Positions 26,095-34,980 of a DNA stretch of 64,000 nucleotides are shown here, piece by piece (the stretch's first letter is position 1; the number at the start of each line of letters is the position of its first letter). The stretch is from the NCBI GenBank assembly GCA_024742395.1, contig JANSYO010000012.1, positions 1 to 64,000 of the forward strand, written 5' to 3'. The notes under the pieces are model-generated. The model saw only the letters and a program-made list of their open reading frames with translations. It ran no database searches and had not been told where the DNA came from. Source of the DNA: Cytophagales bacterium (GTDB lineage: Bacteria; Bacteroidota; Bacteroidia; Cytophagales; Spirosomataceae). Position numbers and translations under genes: made by a program.

Positions 26095-27432
26095 TTAATT
26101 GTCGCCAAAGTTTTCTGAAATTACTTTTCTAAGAGCCTGATGCGGCCTCAATCCAGATTTTTGATACACTCTTCCTGGTTTAGCTTCTTCCGTTTTTTTA
26201 TACTCTATTAAGTTATTCTTTCTGTACTCTTCATACTCTTCATCGGTCATTTCTTTACGGCTTTTCTCCCCGGTGCTGTAACCATTTTTGAAATTATGAA
26301 TTCTACTATCAGAAAGAGCTGACCTCATCAATTCTACCAACTGATTATTCTCTTTCTTTATTTCTGTTCTTTCTTCCTTTAACTCTTTGACATCCTCTAA
26401 AAGATTAAGTTTATTCTGGAAGTTTTCTTTTTCTGCTGCTGCCTTATGCTGTCTCTTCTGTACCTCTATCATTCTAGGCTTCAATTTCCTCATTCTACGT
26501 TTTGCACGTCTGATTTTAGGGTTCAATTGCAAACCTCTTACCCAGTATGTTTGCAAAATAGGAAAAGCTATACCCAAACAAATGGCTCCGGCTATTGCAA
26601 AAAGAACTCCACTTAAAATAAAGGATAGCATAGCCCAGGGGCTATTCACTAAATCAAGATTCAACTGATCATATTCCTGAAGTTTCTGCTCTATTTTTTG
26701 CAAAACAGCTCCTTCATCAACGGCCATAGAAGGGTCAATTGGTGTACTTTCTAACTGTAATGATTTTATCTGACGATTTATCCCTTCTTTAAGTTTATCG
26801 GTCTTGTAAGCCTCATATCTAAACCAACCCAATACAACTAAGGTGCCTACAGAGACCACCAAAAGGACAATCTGAAAGGCCCCATAAAGCTTTTTACCCT
26901 GATTCTTTAAATACGGTTCTTCTACCAAACGCTCATAAGCAGGTTTTAACAGAATTGATAATGAAGCCAAGCCAATAGCAAATGCCCAGGCTTCATTTGT
27001 GTTTCTGATATTTAGGGCATAAGCTACTATTTCATGCGAGATAATTAAATCACCTACCACAAAAGCTATACCTGCTAATAAGTACAATACCCCAGCCAGA
27101 AGAGCATATGGAGTTTTCTTTTCTCTTTTTGCCTCCTCAGCAGCAAGTCGTTCAGCTTCATAAGTGCTCATTTCCGTTTGAAACTGCTCTAGCTCCCTAC
27201 CCAGCATTTCTGCTTCGCCAGATTTCATTAAATAACTCTGATACAAAGGCTGCTGACTGGTTGCATAATTATCCAGCTTTTTTGAAATCGTCTCCAATCT
27301 TGATTGATTCTCTGTCAACCTCTCCTTAATCCATTCTTGCTGAACCTCAGCACTCACGTACTCCTGAAAATGCTCGGGCTTAATACTGCCCAAACCATTT
27401 TTAAATCCTTCCTGATAATCTCTATTCTCCAT
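26095..27432 (-). CDS. Unrecognised membrane protein with flanking coiled coils (445 aa)
   Basis: I do not recognise a family. The N-terminal ~105 residues are charged and heptad-like, ending in an Ala/Glu/Lys-rich stretch. Hydrophobic segments lie at ~106-145 (one or two helices), ~149-165, ~182-200 and ~265-292, with a polar loop ~205-262. A long basic coiled coil follows (~315-375) and a hydrophilic tail ending near SENFGDN. There is no signal peptide, so this is an inner-membrane protein with large cytoplasmic coils. It is the second gene after the 369-residue gene, 13 bp apart. The membrane part shares a plan and some residues (ISHEIVAYAL versus IDHVLAYSF) with that neighbour, suggesting distant paralogues that act together. 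Confidence 0.8.
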   Translation of the reverse strand: MENRDYQEGFKNGLGSIKPEHFQEYVSAEVQQEWIKERLTENQSRLETISKKLDNYATSQQPLYQSYLMKSGEAEMLGRELEQFQTEMSTYEAERLAAEEAKREKKTPYALLAGVLYLLAGIAFVVGDLIISHEIVAYALNIRNTNEAWAFAIGLASLSILLKPAYERLVEEPYLKNQGKKLYGAFQIVLLVVSVGTLVVLGWFRYEAYKTDKLKEGINRQIKSLQLESTPIDPSMAVDEGAVLQKIEQKLQEYDQLNLDLVNSPWAMLSFILSGVLFAIAGAICLGIAFPILQTYWVRGLQLNPKIRRAKRRMRKLKPRMIEVQKRQHKAAAEKENFQNKLNLLEDVKELKEERTEIKKENNQLVELMRSALSDSRIHNFKNGYSTGEKSRKEMTDEEYEEYRKNNLIEYKKTEEAKPGRVYQKSGLRPHQALRKVISENFGDN

Positions 27433-27445
27433 GGTTTCGGCTTAA

Positions 27446-28555
27446 TTAATCAACTATATTTTTTATTTGAGTTCTGGTCAATTTATCTCTGTATGACCTG
27501 GCCAATTTAAATTCGCTTTCAAAGAGGTGTATCATGGCTTGCTTTTGATTAGCCAATTCAACCACCTTACTCTCAGCCTTATTTAGTTCAGGAATAATCT
27601 TCCATTTTTCCACTCTTATTTCATCAATTTTCAGGTGCAAATCAGCGATGGTTTCTTCAAGTTCAGGAATGCGTTTATCCAGGTTTCGTTTTAGTTTTTG
27701 ATTGGCTCCCCAGGCGTCTATATCTCTTTTTATCAAACTCACGTTCTCTAAAAACAGCTTCCCTGAATAAAGAAATAGGGAAAAAGTAAAGAAGAATAAG
27801 CCAATGGCTTGTCTGGTGGGTAAACTAGATAAAGCGTGCAAAAACACAAATAATGAGGAAGCAAATGGTAGGAGTACTTCCTGGAATATCCTTCGAATGT
27901 CCACCACTTCATCTGAGTGCTGCAAAAAAGACCTACCCGAAAACAGGCTAAACATGCCGGCAAAAAAGACACCGATCGTAACAAAAATATGTGTTTCAGG
28001 AAAACTATAGGCGAGCACATGGTCTATGAGAAAGACATTGCCACAGGCCATAATTACAGAAAGAAGGAGACTAATACTGGTGCGTGGCAACTGATGAGGC
28101 TGCCAGTCAGCCTTCTCAAAGGTTTCCTGCTTATTTTGGTTTTCTTCTATTTTCTTTTCCAACTGGCTTATTTTCAGATTAAACTCACCAATTTGCTCTG
28201 AAAGTAACTCAACTCTCTTTTCACTATCCGCAGCCCTTTCTGAAAAAACCGAAGATATTACCTGTATTTTATCTTCTGCCGAAGCTTCTGACAAACCAAA
28301 AATTACACCCTCATCACGAAGTGCCTCTTCATCTCTCATCCATTGAGGTAATTCTGGTTCAGATTTCATCGGAATATTGACCAGATCATTTACCATGGCA
28401 GTATCCTCCTGCTCATTCATTGCAGGCTCAGACTGAATTGCCACAGAAGAAGACGATTCTTCATAAGACAAATCACTATCGAAATCGAAGTAAGGTTTTT
28501 CAACGCTTGAACGTTCACGCTGGAAAAACCTGGTAATAAATTGAAAAGGTTTCAT
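27446..28555 (-). CDS. Unrecognised membrane protein with flanking coiled coils (369 aa)
   Basis: No family recognised. Residues 1-90 are acidic and probably disordered (runs of Ser/Glu/Asp); ~95-150 are coiled coil (EQIGEFNLKISQLEKKIEE); four hydrophobic helices follow at ~157-182, ~185-207, ~228-245 and ~247-268; a second coiled coil covers ~280-355. It is first of a two-gene unit with the 445-residue protein, sharing the coil-membrane-coil plan. A paired membrane scaffold or mechanosensitive/structural complex is conceivable but the sequence does not show a catalytic site. The divergent neighbour (an esterase at 28643) is 87 bp away. Confidence 0.8.
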   Translation of the reverse strand: MKPFQFITRFFQRERSSVEKPYFDFDSDLSYEESSSSVAIQSEPAMNEQEDTAMVNDLVNIPMKSEPELPQWMRDEEALRDEGVIFGLSEASAEDKIQVISSVFSERAADSEKRVELLSEQIGEFNLKISQLEKKIEENQNKQETFEKADWQPHQLPRTSISLLLSVIMACGNVFLIDHVLAYSFPETHIFVTIGVFFAGMFSLFSGRSFLQHSDEVVDIRRIFQEVLLPFASSLFVFLHALSSLPTRQAIGLFFFTFSLFLYSGKLFLENVSLIKRDIDAWGANQKLKRNLDKRIPELEETIADLHLKIDEIRVEKWKIIPELNKAESKVVELANQKQAMIHLFESEFKLARSYRDKLTRTQIKNIVD

Positions 28556-28642
28556 ATGACGGTATAGTAATAGCTTTCAACAATAAACTTTCAAAATGAA
28601 TGAATTATTTTTACAGCCCAATAAAAAAATGATAAACGGCGA

Positions 28643-29407
28643 ATGAATCTATTTTTCAGAAAGTTAGGAGAAGGAAAGCCTTTGGTAATTCTTCATGGTG
28701 TGTTTGGTGCAAGCGACAACTTATTTACAGTTTCCAAAAAACTGGCAGAAAACAATATGGAAGTTTATCTGCTCGATGCCAGAAATCATGGACAATCGCC
28801 ACGCTCAGATGAGTTTAATTACGATGTTATGGCTGACGACCTCAACGATTTTTTGGTTGAGAATAACATAGACAAACCTATTATCATGGGCCACTCTATG
28901 GGAGGGAAAACTGTCATGCAATTTGCTCAGAAATATGATAATTACGAAAAACTAATTGTTGTAGATATTGCCAGTAAGTTCTACCCTACCCACCATCAGC
29001 ATATTCTGGAAGGTCTAAATGCCATTCCAATTAAAACGTTAGAGAGTAGAAAACAGGCGGAAGAAATATTCAGTCAGTATGTTTCTGATTTTGGCGAAAG
29101 ACAGTTTATTCTGAAAAATATTTATAGAACAGATGAAGGTGGCTTTGACTGGAGAATAAATGTACCTGTGATTTCCGAAAATATTTATCAGATTGGGTCA
29201 GAGATTTCGGGCGAGAAGAAAATAAGCAAGCCGGTTCTGTTTATGAGAGGATCTGAGTCATCATACATCAGTGATTCAGATTTTGAAGATATGAGTAAAA
29301 CATATCTCAATGCCACACTTAAAACCATTGAAGGTGCAAATCACTGGATTCATGCCACTAAACCTCAGGATTTCTTAGAGACAGTGCTTAATTTCATTGT
29401 AGCATAA
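28643..29407 (+). CDS. Alpha/beta-fold hydrolase (YbfF-like esterase)
   Basis: 254 residues. The oxyanion strand LHGVFGASDNLF is followed by the nucleophile elbow GHSMGG (Ser ~94), an acid on a later strand, and the catalytic histidine in GANHWIHA near the C-terminus. Length and motifs match the YbfF/Est esterase group, which hydrolyses short acyl esters or thioesters; the physiological substrate is unknown. The stop codon directly abuts the ATG of the YjbQ gene, so the two are cotranscribed. No signal peptide: cytoplasmic. Confidence 0.9.
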   Translation: MNLFFRKLGEGKPLVILHGVFGASDNLFTVSKKLAENNMEVYLLDARNHGQSPRSDEFNYDVMADDLNDFLVENNIDKPIIMGHSMGGKTVMQFAQKYDNYEKLIVVDIASKFYPTHHQHILEGLNAIPIKTLESRKQAEEIFSQYVSDFGERQFILKNIYRTDEGGFDWRINVPVISENIYQIGSEISGEKKISKPVLFMRGSESSYISDSDFEDMSKTYLNATLKTIEGANHWIHATKPQDFLETVLNFIVA

Positions 29408-29830
29408 ATGAAGGTAATACAAGAAGAAATAAAGTTAAGACCTTATCCCAGAGGCTTTCATTTAATTACCGAAGACGTAAAAGCCGCTTTGCCTCAGCTT
29501 AAAGCTATAAAAGCAGGCATCCTTCAAGTTTTCATTAGACATACTTCTGCCTCATTGACCTTAAACGAAAACTGGGATCCTACGGTCAGAGGAGACTTTG
29601 AAAGGCATATAAATATTATGGTGCCAGAAAATGCCCCTTATTATGAGCATAATTATGAAGGCTCAGATGATATGCCTGCCCATATAAAAGCCTCGATATT
29701 TGGTAGTTCGGTGCAGATCCCGATCACAAACGGACAATTAAACCTTGGAACCTGGCAAGGGCTATATTTATGCGAACACCGAAATCATGATTCTGGCAGA
29801 ACTTTAGTTTTAACCGGCTGGGGACAATAG
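29408..29830 (+). CDS. Secondary thiamine-phosphate synthase-type enzyme (YjbQ/UPF0047)
   Basis: 140 residues, full family length. Typical motifs are FIRHTSASLTLNENWDP, the HIKASIFGSS segment, and LGTWQGLYLCEHRNH near the C-terminus, with the histidines that line the putative active site. Some YjbQ proteins have weak thiamine-phosphate synthase activity in vitro, but the real role is not established. Translation starts one base after the hydrolase stop. Confidence 0.9.
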   Translation: MKVIQEEIKLRPYPRGFHLITEDVKAALPQLKAIKAGILQVFIRHTSASLTLNENWDPTVRGDFERHINIMVPENAPYYEHNYEGSDDMPAHIKASIFGSSVQIPITNGQLNLGTWQGLYLCEHRNHDSGRTLVLTGWGQ

Positions 29831-29833
29831 AAA

Positions 29834-29870
29834 AAGGAGACTCTGTTAAGTACAAAGTCTCCTTCTTTTT
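29834..29870. terminator. Bidirectional terminator between yjbQ and mdh
   Basis: AAGGAGACT (29834-29842) pairs with AGTCTCCTT (29856-29864) across a 13-base loop. A T-run follows on the plus strand and an A-run precedes the stem, so it can serve both convergent genes. Confidence 0.8.
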
Positions 29871-29887
29871 GGTAAAATACCTATTTA

Positions 29888-30826
29888 TTACAAGCCCTTA
29901 ATGGCTTCGTTCATTTTTCTTACTGCCGCTGCAGAAGCTTCAAAAGCAGCTTTTTCTTCATTGCTCAAACGAACATTGATAATTTTCTGCCATCCGCCTT
30001 TGCCTAGCACTACCGGTACACCGATACAAATATCTTTCTGCCCGTATTCACCATTTAAGTAAACACAAGAAGGGATAATTTTTTGCTCATCTCTAAGAAT
30101 AGCTTCTACTACCTGACAAATAGCAGCTCCTGGAGCATACCAGGCAGATGTTCCCAAAAGACCCGTCAAAGTAGCCCCGCCAACCATTGTTTTCTGAGCC
30201 ACCTCGGCTAAATCGTCAGCCTTTAAGAATCTGCTTACCGGAATACCGTTCCAAGTAGCCAAGCGAGTCAAAGGAATCATAGTGGTATCACCATGACCTC
30301 CTATAACCATGCCGCTCAGGTCGTTCTGAGAAACGCCCATAGCTTCACCTAGTCTGTAACGGAAACGAGAAGAATCAAGAGCACCACCCATTCCGATAAC
30401 TCTTTTCTTATTAATTCCTAACTCCTGAGCAATCTGATAAGTTAGATAAGTCATCGTATCCATTGGGTTAGATACAATTACAATTACCGCCTTAGGAGAA
30501 ACTTCAAGAGCATTTGTAACTACCGTACGTACAATACCTGCGTTAATTCCGATTAGCTCTTCACGAGTCATTCCCGGCTTACGCGGAATACCAGAAGTAA
30601 CTACGATCACATCTGACTTTGCAGATTTACCGTAATCGTTGGTAGAACCAACGATCTTTGTGTCAAAACCTAATAATGAAGAGGTCTGCATTAGGTCCAT
30701 TGCTTTACCTTCAGCATATCCTTCTTTAATATCCAATAAAACAACCTCGTCTGCTACTTCTCTGCGTGCTATTACATCTGCAGCGGTAGAACCTACTGCA
30801 CCTGCACCTATTACAGTTACTTTCAT
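29888..30826 (-). CDS. mdh: Malate dehydrogenase
   Basis: 312 residues, LDH-like malate dehydrogenase that interconverts malate and oxaloacetate with NAD(H). The N-terminal Rossmann motif VIGAGAVGSTAADVIA is followed by an acidic residue ending strand beta-2 (LLDI), the substrate-binding loop GIPRKPGMTREEL with two arginines, VSNPMDTMTYL, and the catalytic GGHGDTTMIPL histidine. It completes, with the suc operon, the TCA enzymes of the window but is transcribed alone. A good promoter match lies at 30874-30905 and a terminator at its 3' side. Confidence 0.97.
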   Translation of the reverse strand: MKVTVIGAGAVGSTAADVIARREVADEVVLLDIKEGYAEGKAMDLMQTSSLLGFDTKIVGSTNDYGKSAKSDVIVVTSGIPRKPGMTREELIGINAGIVRTVVTNALEVSPKAVIVIVSNPMDTMTYLTYQIAQELGINKKRVIGMGGALDSSRFRYRLGEAMGVSQNDLSGMVIGGHGDTTMIPLTRLATWNGIPVSRFLKADDLAEVAQKTMVGGATLTGLLGTSAWYAPGAAICQVVEAILRDEQKIIPSCVYLNGEYGQKDICIGVPVVLGKGGWQKIINVRLSNEEKAAFEASAAAVRKMNEAIKGL

Positions 30827-30873
30827 TTTTTTGATTTCGTTTTTTTAATTCAGGAAAATTCCCGTTTGCAAAG

Positions 30874-30905
30874 CAAAATTATCTTTGCCAACGTCTATAG
30901 CCAAA
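30874..30905 (-). promoter_or_regulatory. Promoter of mdh
   Basis: On the minus strand TTTG (30905-30902), 20 bases, then TAATTTTG (30881-30874): both halves fit the Bacteroidota primary sigma consensus TTTG-N19/20-TAnnTTTG. The start codon is 48 bases downstream of the -7 element. Confidence 0.7.
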
Positions 30906-30990
30906 CACTTTCACGCCTATTTTTAATAAAAAATGCTCAAATCGGCATTTTTTCATTAATTGCAACCGTTTTAGATATATAAATACTGTT

Positions 30991-31425
30991 ATGTCAAATC
31001 AATCTCAGGAAGATGATATGCTAAAGAGAGTGCTGGACTCTATTTTTTTCAGAACCTCCTTAGGCAGAGCTGGTAGAATCTCAAGAAACTCAAAGAGCCT
31101 TTTAAACCTGCTTCGAAATGCCTTGAAAAAGTCTCAGGAAATAGGTGTAGGGAGCATGTTTGACTCTGTACGCTCTAAGGTAGTTAGCATTGGAAAAATG
31201 CTTAAATCTTATGCTTCAGGAGAATATCGAGACATTGAACTGAAAAATTTGATCATCATGATTGCCAGTCTGGTCTATTTCATCTCACCCATTGATCTTG
31301 TGCCAGATTTCCTTCCTTTATTGGGTTATGCAGACGATATTGCTCTTTTAACCTATGTTTTAAGAAGTGTTTCAGACGAAGTAGAGAAGTACGAGTTATG
31401 GGAAATGAACAAAGACTTAAATTGA
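30991..31425 (+). CDS. YkvA/DUF1232 family small membrane protein
   Basis: 144 residues. The N-terminal ~80 residues are basic and helical; ~85-130 hold the DUF1232 signature in which an ISPIDLVPDFLPLLGYADD segment is embedded in two hydrophobic helices. The family is widespread and has no established function. It precedes tatA by 71 bp on the same strand, but a separate -7 element before tatA suggests independent transcription. Confidence 0.88.
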   Translation: MSNQSQEDDMLKRVLDSIFFRTSLGRAGRISRNSKSLLNLLRNALKKSQEIGVGSMFDSVRSKVVSIGKMLKSYASGEYRDIELKNLIIMIASLVYFISPIDLVPDFLPLLGYADDIALLTYVLRSVSDEVEKYELWEMNKDLN

Positions 31426-31462
31426 ACAGAATTCTGAAACCAATATTTACATATCTTTTTTA

Positions 31463-31470
31463 TACCTTTG
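31463..31470 (+). promoter_or_regulatory. Possible -7 element upstream of tatA
   Basis: TACCTTTG fits TAnnTTTG and lies 26 bases before the tatA ATG. No -33 TTG at the right spacing is visible. Confidence 0.4.
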
Positions 31471-31496
31471 TTATTACTATTTAATCAAAAAGAATC

Positions 31497-31697
31497 ATGG
31501 AATTAGCGACATTATTATTCTTAGGGAATCTGGGGGGAACTGAAATTTTCGTCATCCTTTTTGTCATCTTATTGTTTTTTGGAGCAAAAAAATTACCTGA
31601 ATTAGCCAAAGGCTTAGGTAAAGGAATCAAAGAATTTAAGGATGCTACCAAAGATGTGAAAGAGAACATCGAGAAAGCAGCAAACGGAGACGATTAA
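31497..31697 (+). CDS. tatA: Twin-arginine translocase subunit TatA/TatE
   Basis: 66 residues. A short N-terminus is followed by a single transmembrane helix (~14-30, [19 protein letters not shown]), the conserved FG hinge, an amphipathic helix beginning [11 protein letters not shown], and a charged tail ([15 protein letters not shown]). This is the pore-forming type of subunit for export of folded Tat substrates. No tatC is nearby, as is usual in Bacteroidota. A clear terminator follows. Confidence 0.93.
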   Translation: MELATLLFLGNLGGTEIFVILFVILLFFGAKKLPELAKGLGKGIKEFKDATKDVKENIEKAANGDD

Positions 31698-31724
31698 TTA
31701 GCATTCAACCTTAATACGATCTTT

Positions 31725-31759
31725 AAATACAGCAACTCCCAAGGGTTGTTGTATTTTTT
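31725..31759 (+). terminator. Terminator of tatA
   Basis: AAATACAGCAACTC (31725-31738) pairs with GGGTTGTTGTATTT (31743-31756) with two G-T wobbles and a CCAA loop, followed by T-rich sequence. Confidence 0.85.
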
Positions 31760-31843
31760 GTTTTCAAAAAACCGTCCAAAGGAAAAAAACACGGTGTATA
31801 GATCAATAATACCAATCTGGCGACGTTAAAAAGCCAGAAAATG

Positions 31844-31874
31844 TTGATTTTCTGATACACCCCGATTACATTTG
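31844..31874 (+). promoter_or_regulatory. Promoter of the lytic transglycosylase gene
   Basis: TTG (31844-31846), 20 bases, then TACATTTG (31867-31874). This is a close match to the Bacteroidota promoter consensus. It implies transcription beginning near 31880, which favours the ATG at 31929 over that at 31896. Confidence 0.65.
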
Positions 31875-31928
31875 AAAAAGCTTTCCAGATAATACATGCT
31901 CTCCAACGCAAAAAACACTTATTCCTGT

Positions 31929-33749
31929 ATGATTCACCCTGTCATTAAGAGACTATACGTCTTACCTCTTTGCTTATTTTCTTTCAAAGGAATTTCTCAG
32001 GAAGTTTCTTCTGAATCAGAAAAGATAAAGGAAGTAAACACCTTGGTTATAGGTGCTAAGCCCAAAACCGAAGCAGCAGTTAAAGACACTGCCAGCAAAG
32101 TAAAACAGGCACCATTTCCCGGATCAATAGAAGTTGAAGATACCAGAGACCATGTGGTATTCAATATTATCCCGGCTTCTGATGAAGTCATAGCAGAACG
32201 TATAAAGGGTCTAGAGAATATCATGCCAATGCCTTACAATGAGCATGTAAAAAAGTATATCGATTATTTCTTATACAAGAGACCAAATTTCGTAAAGCAA
32301 ATGCTGGAGAGAAAGGAGTTCTACTTTCCGGTTTTTGAGAAATATTTGGTGAAGCATAATATTCCTGATGAAATGAAGTATTTGGCTCTTTTAGAGTCAG
32401 GGCTTAATCCAAACGCTGTTTCAAGAGCCAATGCCGTAGGAATGTGGCAGTTCATGTCATACACAGGAAAAGAATATGGTTTAAAAATTAATGAATATGT
32501 TGATGAAAGAAGACATGTTGAGAAATCAACAGATGCCTCTTTCAGATACCTTACAAGACTTTACAATCAGTTTGACGATTGGGAGCTTGCTCTGGCTTCA
32601 TATAACACGGGTCCGGGCAGAATCAGAAGAGCAATCAGAAAATCCGGAAAGACGGACTATTGGTCACTTCATGCCTACATTCATCCTGATACCAGGGCGT
32701 ATGTACCACAGTGGGAAGCTCTTCACTATTTAATGAATTACTCTGCTGAGCATGGTATTTTCCCAGACTATAAAGAGGCTCTCTATCCTATGGAGACAGA
32801 GAACCTTGTAATGGATGGCCCACTTAACTTAAAGTCTTTTGCAGAATTAAATTATCTGGATTTTGCAACGTTGAAATTGCTTAACCCACACATTATCACA
32901 GACGAGTTACCTACTTATGCAAGAGATGTAGAAGTAAAGTTGCCACGAGTAAATTATGTGTATTTTGAGAATAATAAGAAATGTGTACTTGATTCGGCCA
33001 TGATTCTAAAATCTGGTGCTCAGGAGACTTATGTAGCACAGTCTGATTCAAAAGGAGATTATCATATTGAATACAAAGATTCAAAGCATTACCATAGAGT
33101 GGTATCAGGTGATTACCTGGGTAAAATTGCAGAGAAATATGATGTTCGTATCAGTGATCTTAAGAGATGGAATAATTTAAGATCAAACACGGTAATGAAA
33201 GGGCAGCGTTTGGTTTATTACAAAAGAGAAGCTCATAAAGTTTACGATGCCATCAATGACTCCAAAGAGAAGACACAAGTTGCTACTGCAAAAACAACCG
33301 AAACCAAATCAAATGAGAATGCTGCTAGCCTTAGCAATGTAAAAGTAGTAGCAAAAAACAACACTACCGCTCCTGCAGAGAAGCCTTTCCACTACGAAAA
33401 ACAAACAGTGAAAAGATATCATTTTATTCAAAGAGGCGAAAACCTTACGATGATTGCCAGAAAGTATGATACAACTGTGAAAGAGTTAATGGAATTAAAC
33501 AATATTCAGTCTCAGAATAAAATCATGAGAGGACAGCGTTTAGCTTATTACACCACTATTTCAGAAAAGGTGTACGATCAGTCATCTTCTGATGCAAACA
33601 AAAACCTAATTGTACACGTAGTTCAGCCAGGTGATACATTATGGAATCTTTCTCAACGTTACGGTTTCTCTATTTCTGAAATCAAAAAGCTTAACGGATT
33701 AGATGACAATACCTTAAAAGTAGGTCAAAAGATAAAAGTAAAAGGATAA
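31929..33749 (+). CDS. Membrane-associated lytic transglycosylase with three LysM domains (MltD-like)
   Basis: 606 residues from ATG 31929, which begins a good signal peptide (MIHPVIKRLYVLPLCLF, cleavage after GISQ); the upstream ATG at 31896 would bury it. The SLT catalytic domain (~105-250) has ALLESGLNPNAVSRANAVG, with the catalytic glutamate, followed by MWQFMSYTGKEYGL and a YNTGPGRIRRA motif. A linker domain leads to LysM motifs at ~385-430, ~495-540 and ~560-605. It cleaves peptidoglycan glycan strands to form 1,6-anhydro ends, for wall remodelling in the periplasm. The fold and length match MltD. Its own promoter and terminator flank it. Confidence 0.92.
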   Translation: MIHPVIKRLYVLPLCLFSFKGISQEVSSESEKIKEVNTLVIGAKPKTEAAVKDTASKVKQAPFPGSIEVEDTRDHVVFNIIPASDEVIAERIKGLENIMPMPYNEHVKKYIDYFLYKRPNFVKQMLERKEFYFPVFEKYLVKHNIPDEMKYLALLESGLNPNAVSRANAVGMWQFMSYTGKEYGLKINEYVDERRHVEKSTDASFRYLTRLYNQFDDWELALASYNTGPGRIRRAIRKSGKTDYWSLHAYIHPDTRAYVPQWEALHYLMNYSAEHGIFPDYKEALYPMETENLVMDGPLNLKSFAELNYLDFATLKLLNPHIITDELPTYARDVEVKLPRVNYVYFENNKKCVLDSAMILKSGAQETYVAQSDSKGDYHIEYKDSKHYHRVVSGDYLGKIAEKYDVRISDLKRWNNLRSNTVMKGQRLVYYKREAHKVYDAINDSKEKTQVATAKTTETKSNENAASLSNVKVVAKNNTTAPAEKPFHYEKQTVKRYHFIQRGENLTMIARKYDTTVKELMELNNIQSQNKIMRGQRLAYYTTISEKVYDQSSSDANKNLIVHVVQPGDTLWNLSQRYGFSISEIKKLNGLDDNTLKVGQKIKVKG

Positions 33750-33770
33750 TATTTTCCTTAACAGAATAGA

Positions 33771-33801
33771 AAGCTGAATCAGAAATGGTTCAGCTTTTTT
33801 T
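33771..33801 (+). terminator. Terminator of the lytic transglycosylase gene
   Basis: AAGCTGAATC (33771-33780) pairs with GGTTCAGCTT (33787-33796), one G-T wobble, six-base loop, then a T-run. Confidence 0.85.
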
Positions 33802-33872
33802 ATTTTCATACATTTCAGTCAAAGAGCATAGCCTTGCACAGAAATTTGTCACATTAATTAGCATATGTTAAA

Positions 33873-33995
33873 ATGGGAATTATCATATGGTCAGAATTTT
33901 TAACCGGTTTTTTACAAGCACTACTTTTGAGCTTGCCTTTTGCCCTCTATTTACTGATTAAGAAAATAAAGAATGATAAAAATAAGACTACCTGA
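33873..33995 (+). CDS. Possible 40-residue single-span membrane peptide
   Basis: ATG 33873 opens a 40-codon frame: a short N-terminus (MGIIIWSEFL), a continuous hydrophobic helix (~12-29, LLLSLPFALYLLI) and a positively charged tail (KKIKNDKNKTT). This is the topology of small inner-membrane proteins. The last 23 bases overlap the start of the AlkA-like gene in another frame, which would allow translational coupling. No homologue is known to me and no clear promoter or ribosome-binding site is visible, so it may be a chance frame. Confidence 0.35.
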   Translation: MGIIIWSEFLTGFLQALLLSLPFALYLLIKKIKNDKNKTT

Positions 33996-34854
33996 GCTTT
34001 TTAATAAAACAGAGACTTTCAGATATCTTAATAGAGGAAAAGAAGAGATCCTATTTCGTGTTTCGGGCAATAGAGTTAGAAAACTTTTTAAAATAGAAAA
34101 TAAACTTCTCTTAACTCAGTTAACCTTTGAAAATCAAAACATTAAGATTGATTTTCTTCAAGGTATACCATCAAGCCACCACCTAAAATTAATTGAGAAT
34201 CATATTGTAGAGTGGTTTGATCTTAATACCGATTTATCAAAGATCTACGATGGCTTTCGGCCTGTTGAAATTCTATATAACCTAGCACATACTTATCATG
34301 GACTGCGAATAATAAAAGTACCGGATTTATACGAAGCTCTATGCTGGAGTATTATCGGGCAACAGATCAATTTAAGCTTCGCATATCAATGCAAACGAAA
34401 CCTTGTAGCAGAAGCCGGTGCCTATTGTACCTATGAGAGTGAAACTTTTTACAGCTTCCCAAGCCCTGAAGATGTTCTCGAAATTTCTGACGATACTTTT
34501 CGCAGAATGAAGTTCTCAAGTCAAAAGGTAAAATATATCAGAATAGTGAGCCAACTCTTCACTGAGAAGAAAATCTCCAAAGAACAACTTCTTTACATGG
34601 ATTACCAAAAGGCCAAACAGACACTCAAGCAAATTAAGGGCATAGGAGAGTGGAGTGCCAACTATGTTTTAATGCGGTGTCTTGGTTATAAGCAAGCTCT
34701 TCCTCTTGCTGATGTGGGTTTGCAGAATGCTTTAAAAAATCAATTAAACCTTGCTAATAAACCTGGAAAAGAAGAGCTATTGCTTATCACAGAAAATTGG
34801 AAGGGTTTTGAATCTTATGCCACTTTTTACCTGTGGCAAAGCCTTCTTGTGTAA
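33973..34854 (+). CDS. DNA-3-methyladenine glycosylase II (AlkA-like)
   Basis: 293 residues. After an N-terminal AlkA-type beta domain (~1-95) comes the HhH-GPD core: WSIIGQQINLSFA (~125-137), the helix-hairpin-helix KQIKGIGEWSANYVLMR (~216-232), and LPLADVGLQNAL with the catalytic aspartate. It excises alkylated purines as first step of base-excision repair. It is shorter at the end than some AlkA proteins and lacks an Ada fusion. The possible 40-residue membrane peptide overlaps its start. Confidence 0.9.
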   Translation: MIKIRLPELFNKTETFRYLNRGKEEILFRVSGNRVRKLFKIENKLLLTQLTFENQNIKIDFLQGIPSSHHLKLIENHIVEWFDLNTDLSKIYDGFRPVEILYNLAHTYHGLRIIKVPDLYEALCWSIIGQQINLSFAYQCKRNLVAEAGAYCTYESETFYSFPSPEDVLEISDDTFRRMKFSSQKVKYIRIVSQLFTEKKISKEQLLYMDYQKAKQTLKQIKGIGEWSANYVLMRCLGYKQALPLADVGLQNALKNQLNLANKPGKEELLLITENWKGFESYATFYLWQSLLV

Positions 34855-34875
34855 AATAAACACAATTTAATATAT

Positions 34876-34887
34876 TGACATTTGTCA
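34876..34887. promoter_or_regulatory. 12-bp palindrome TGACA-TT-TGTCA
   Basis: A perfect two-fold site 142 bases upstream of the Crp/Fnr-type gene and 21 bases after alkA. It resembles short regulator operators, but position and binding protein are unknown. Confidence 0.35.
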
Positions 34888-34980
34888 TTTTTTATTTCTG
34901 CATTTCACTCCAATTTCCTATCAGATCCCTTTGAACTGCTAACTATTATTTCTAATTTAAATCCATAGTCTGTCAAAGAT

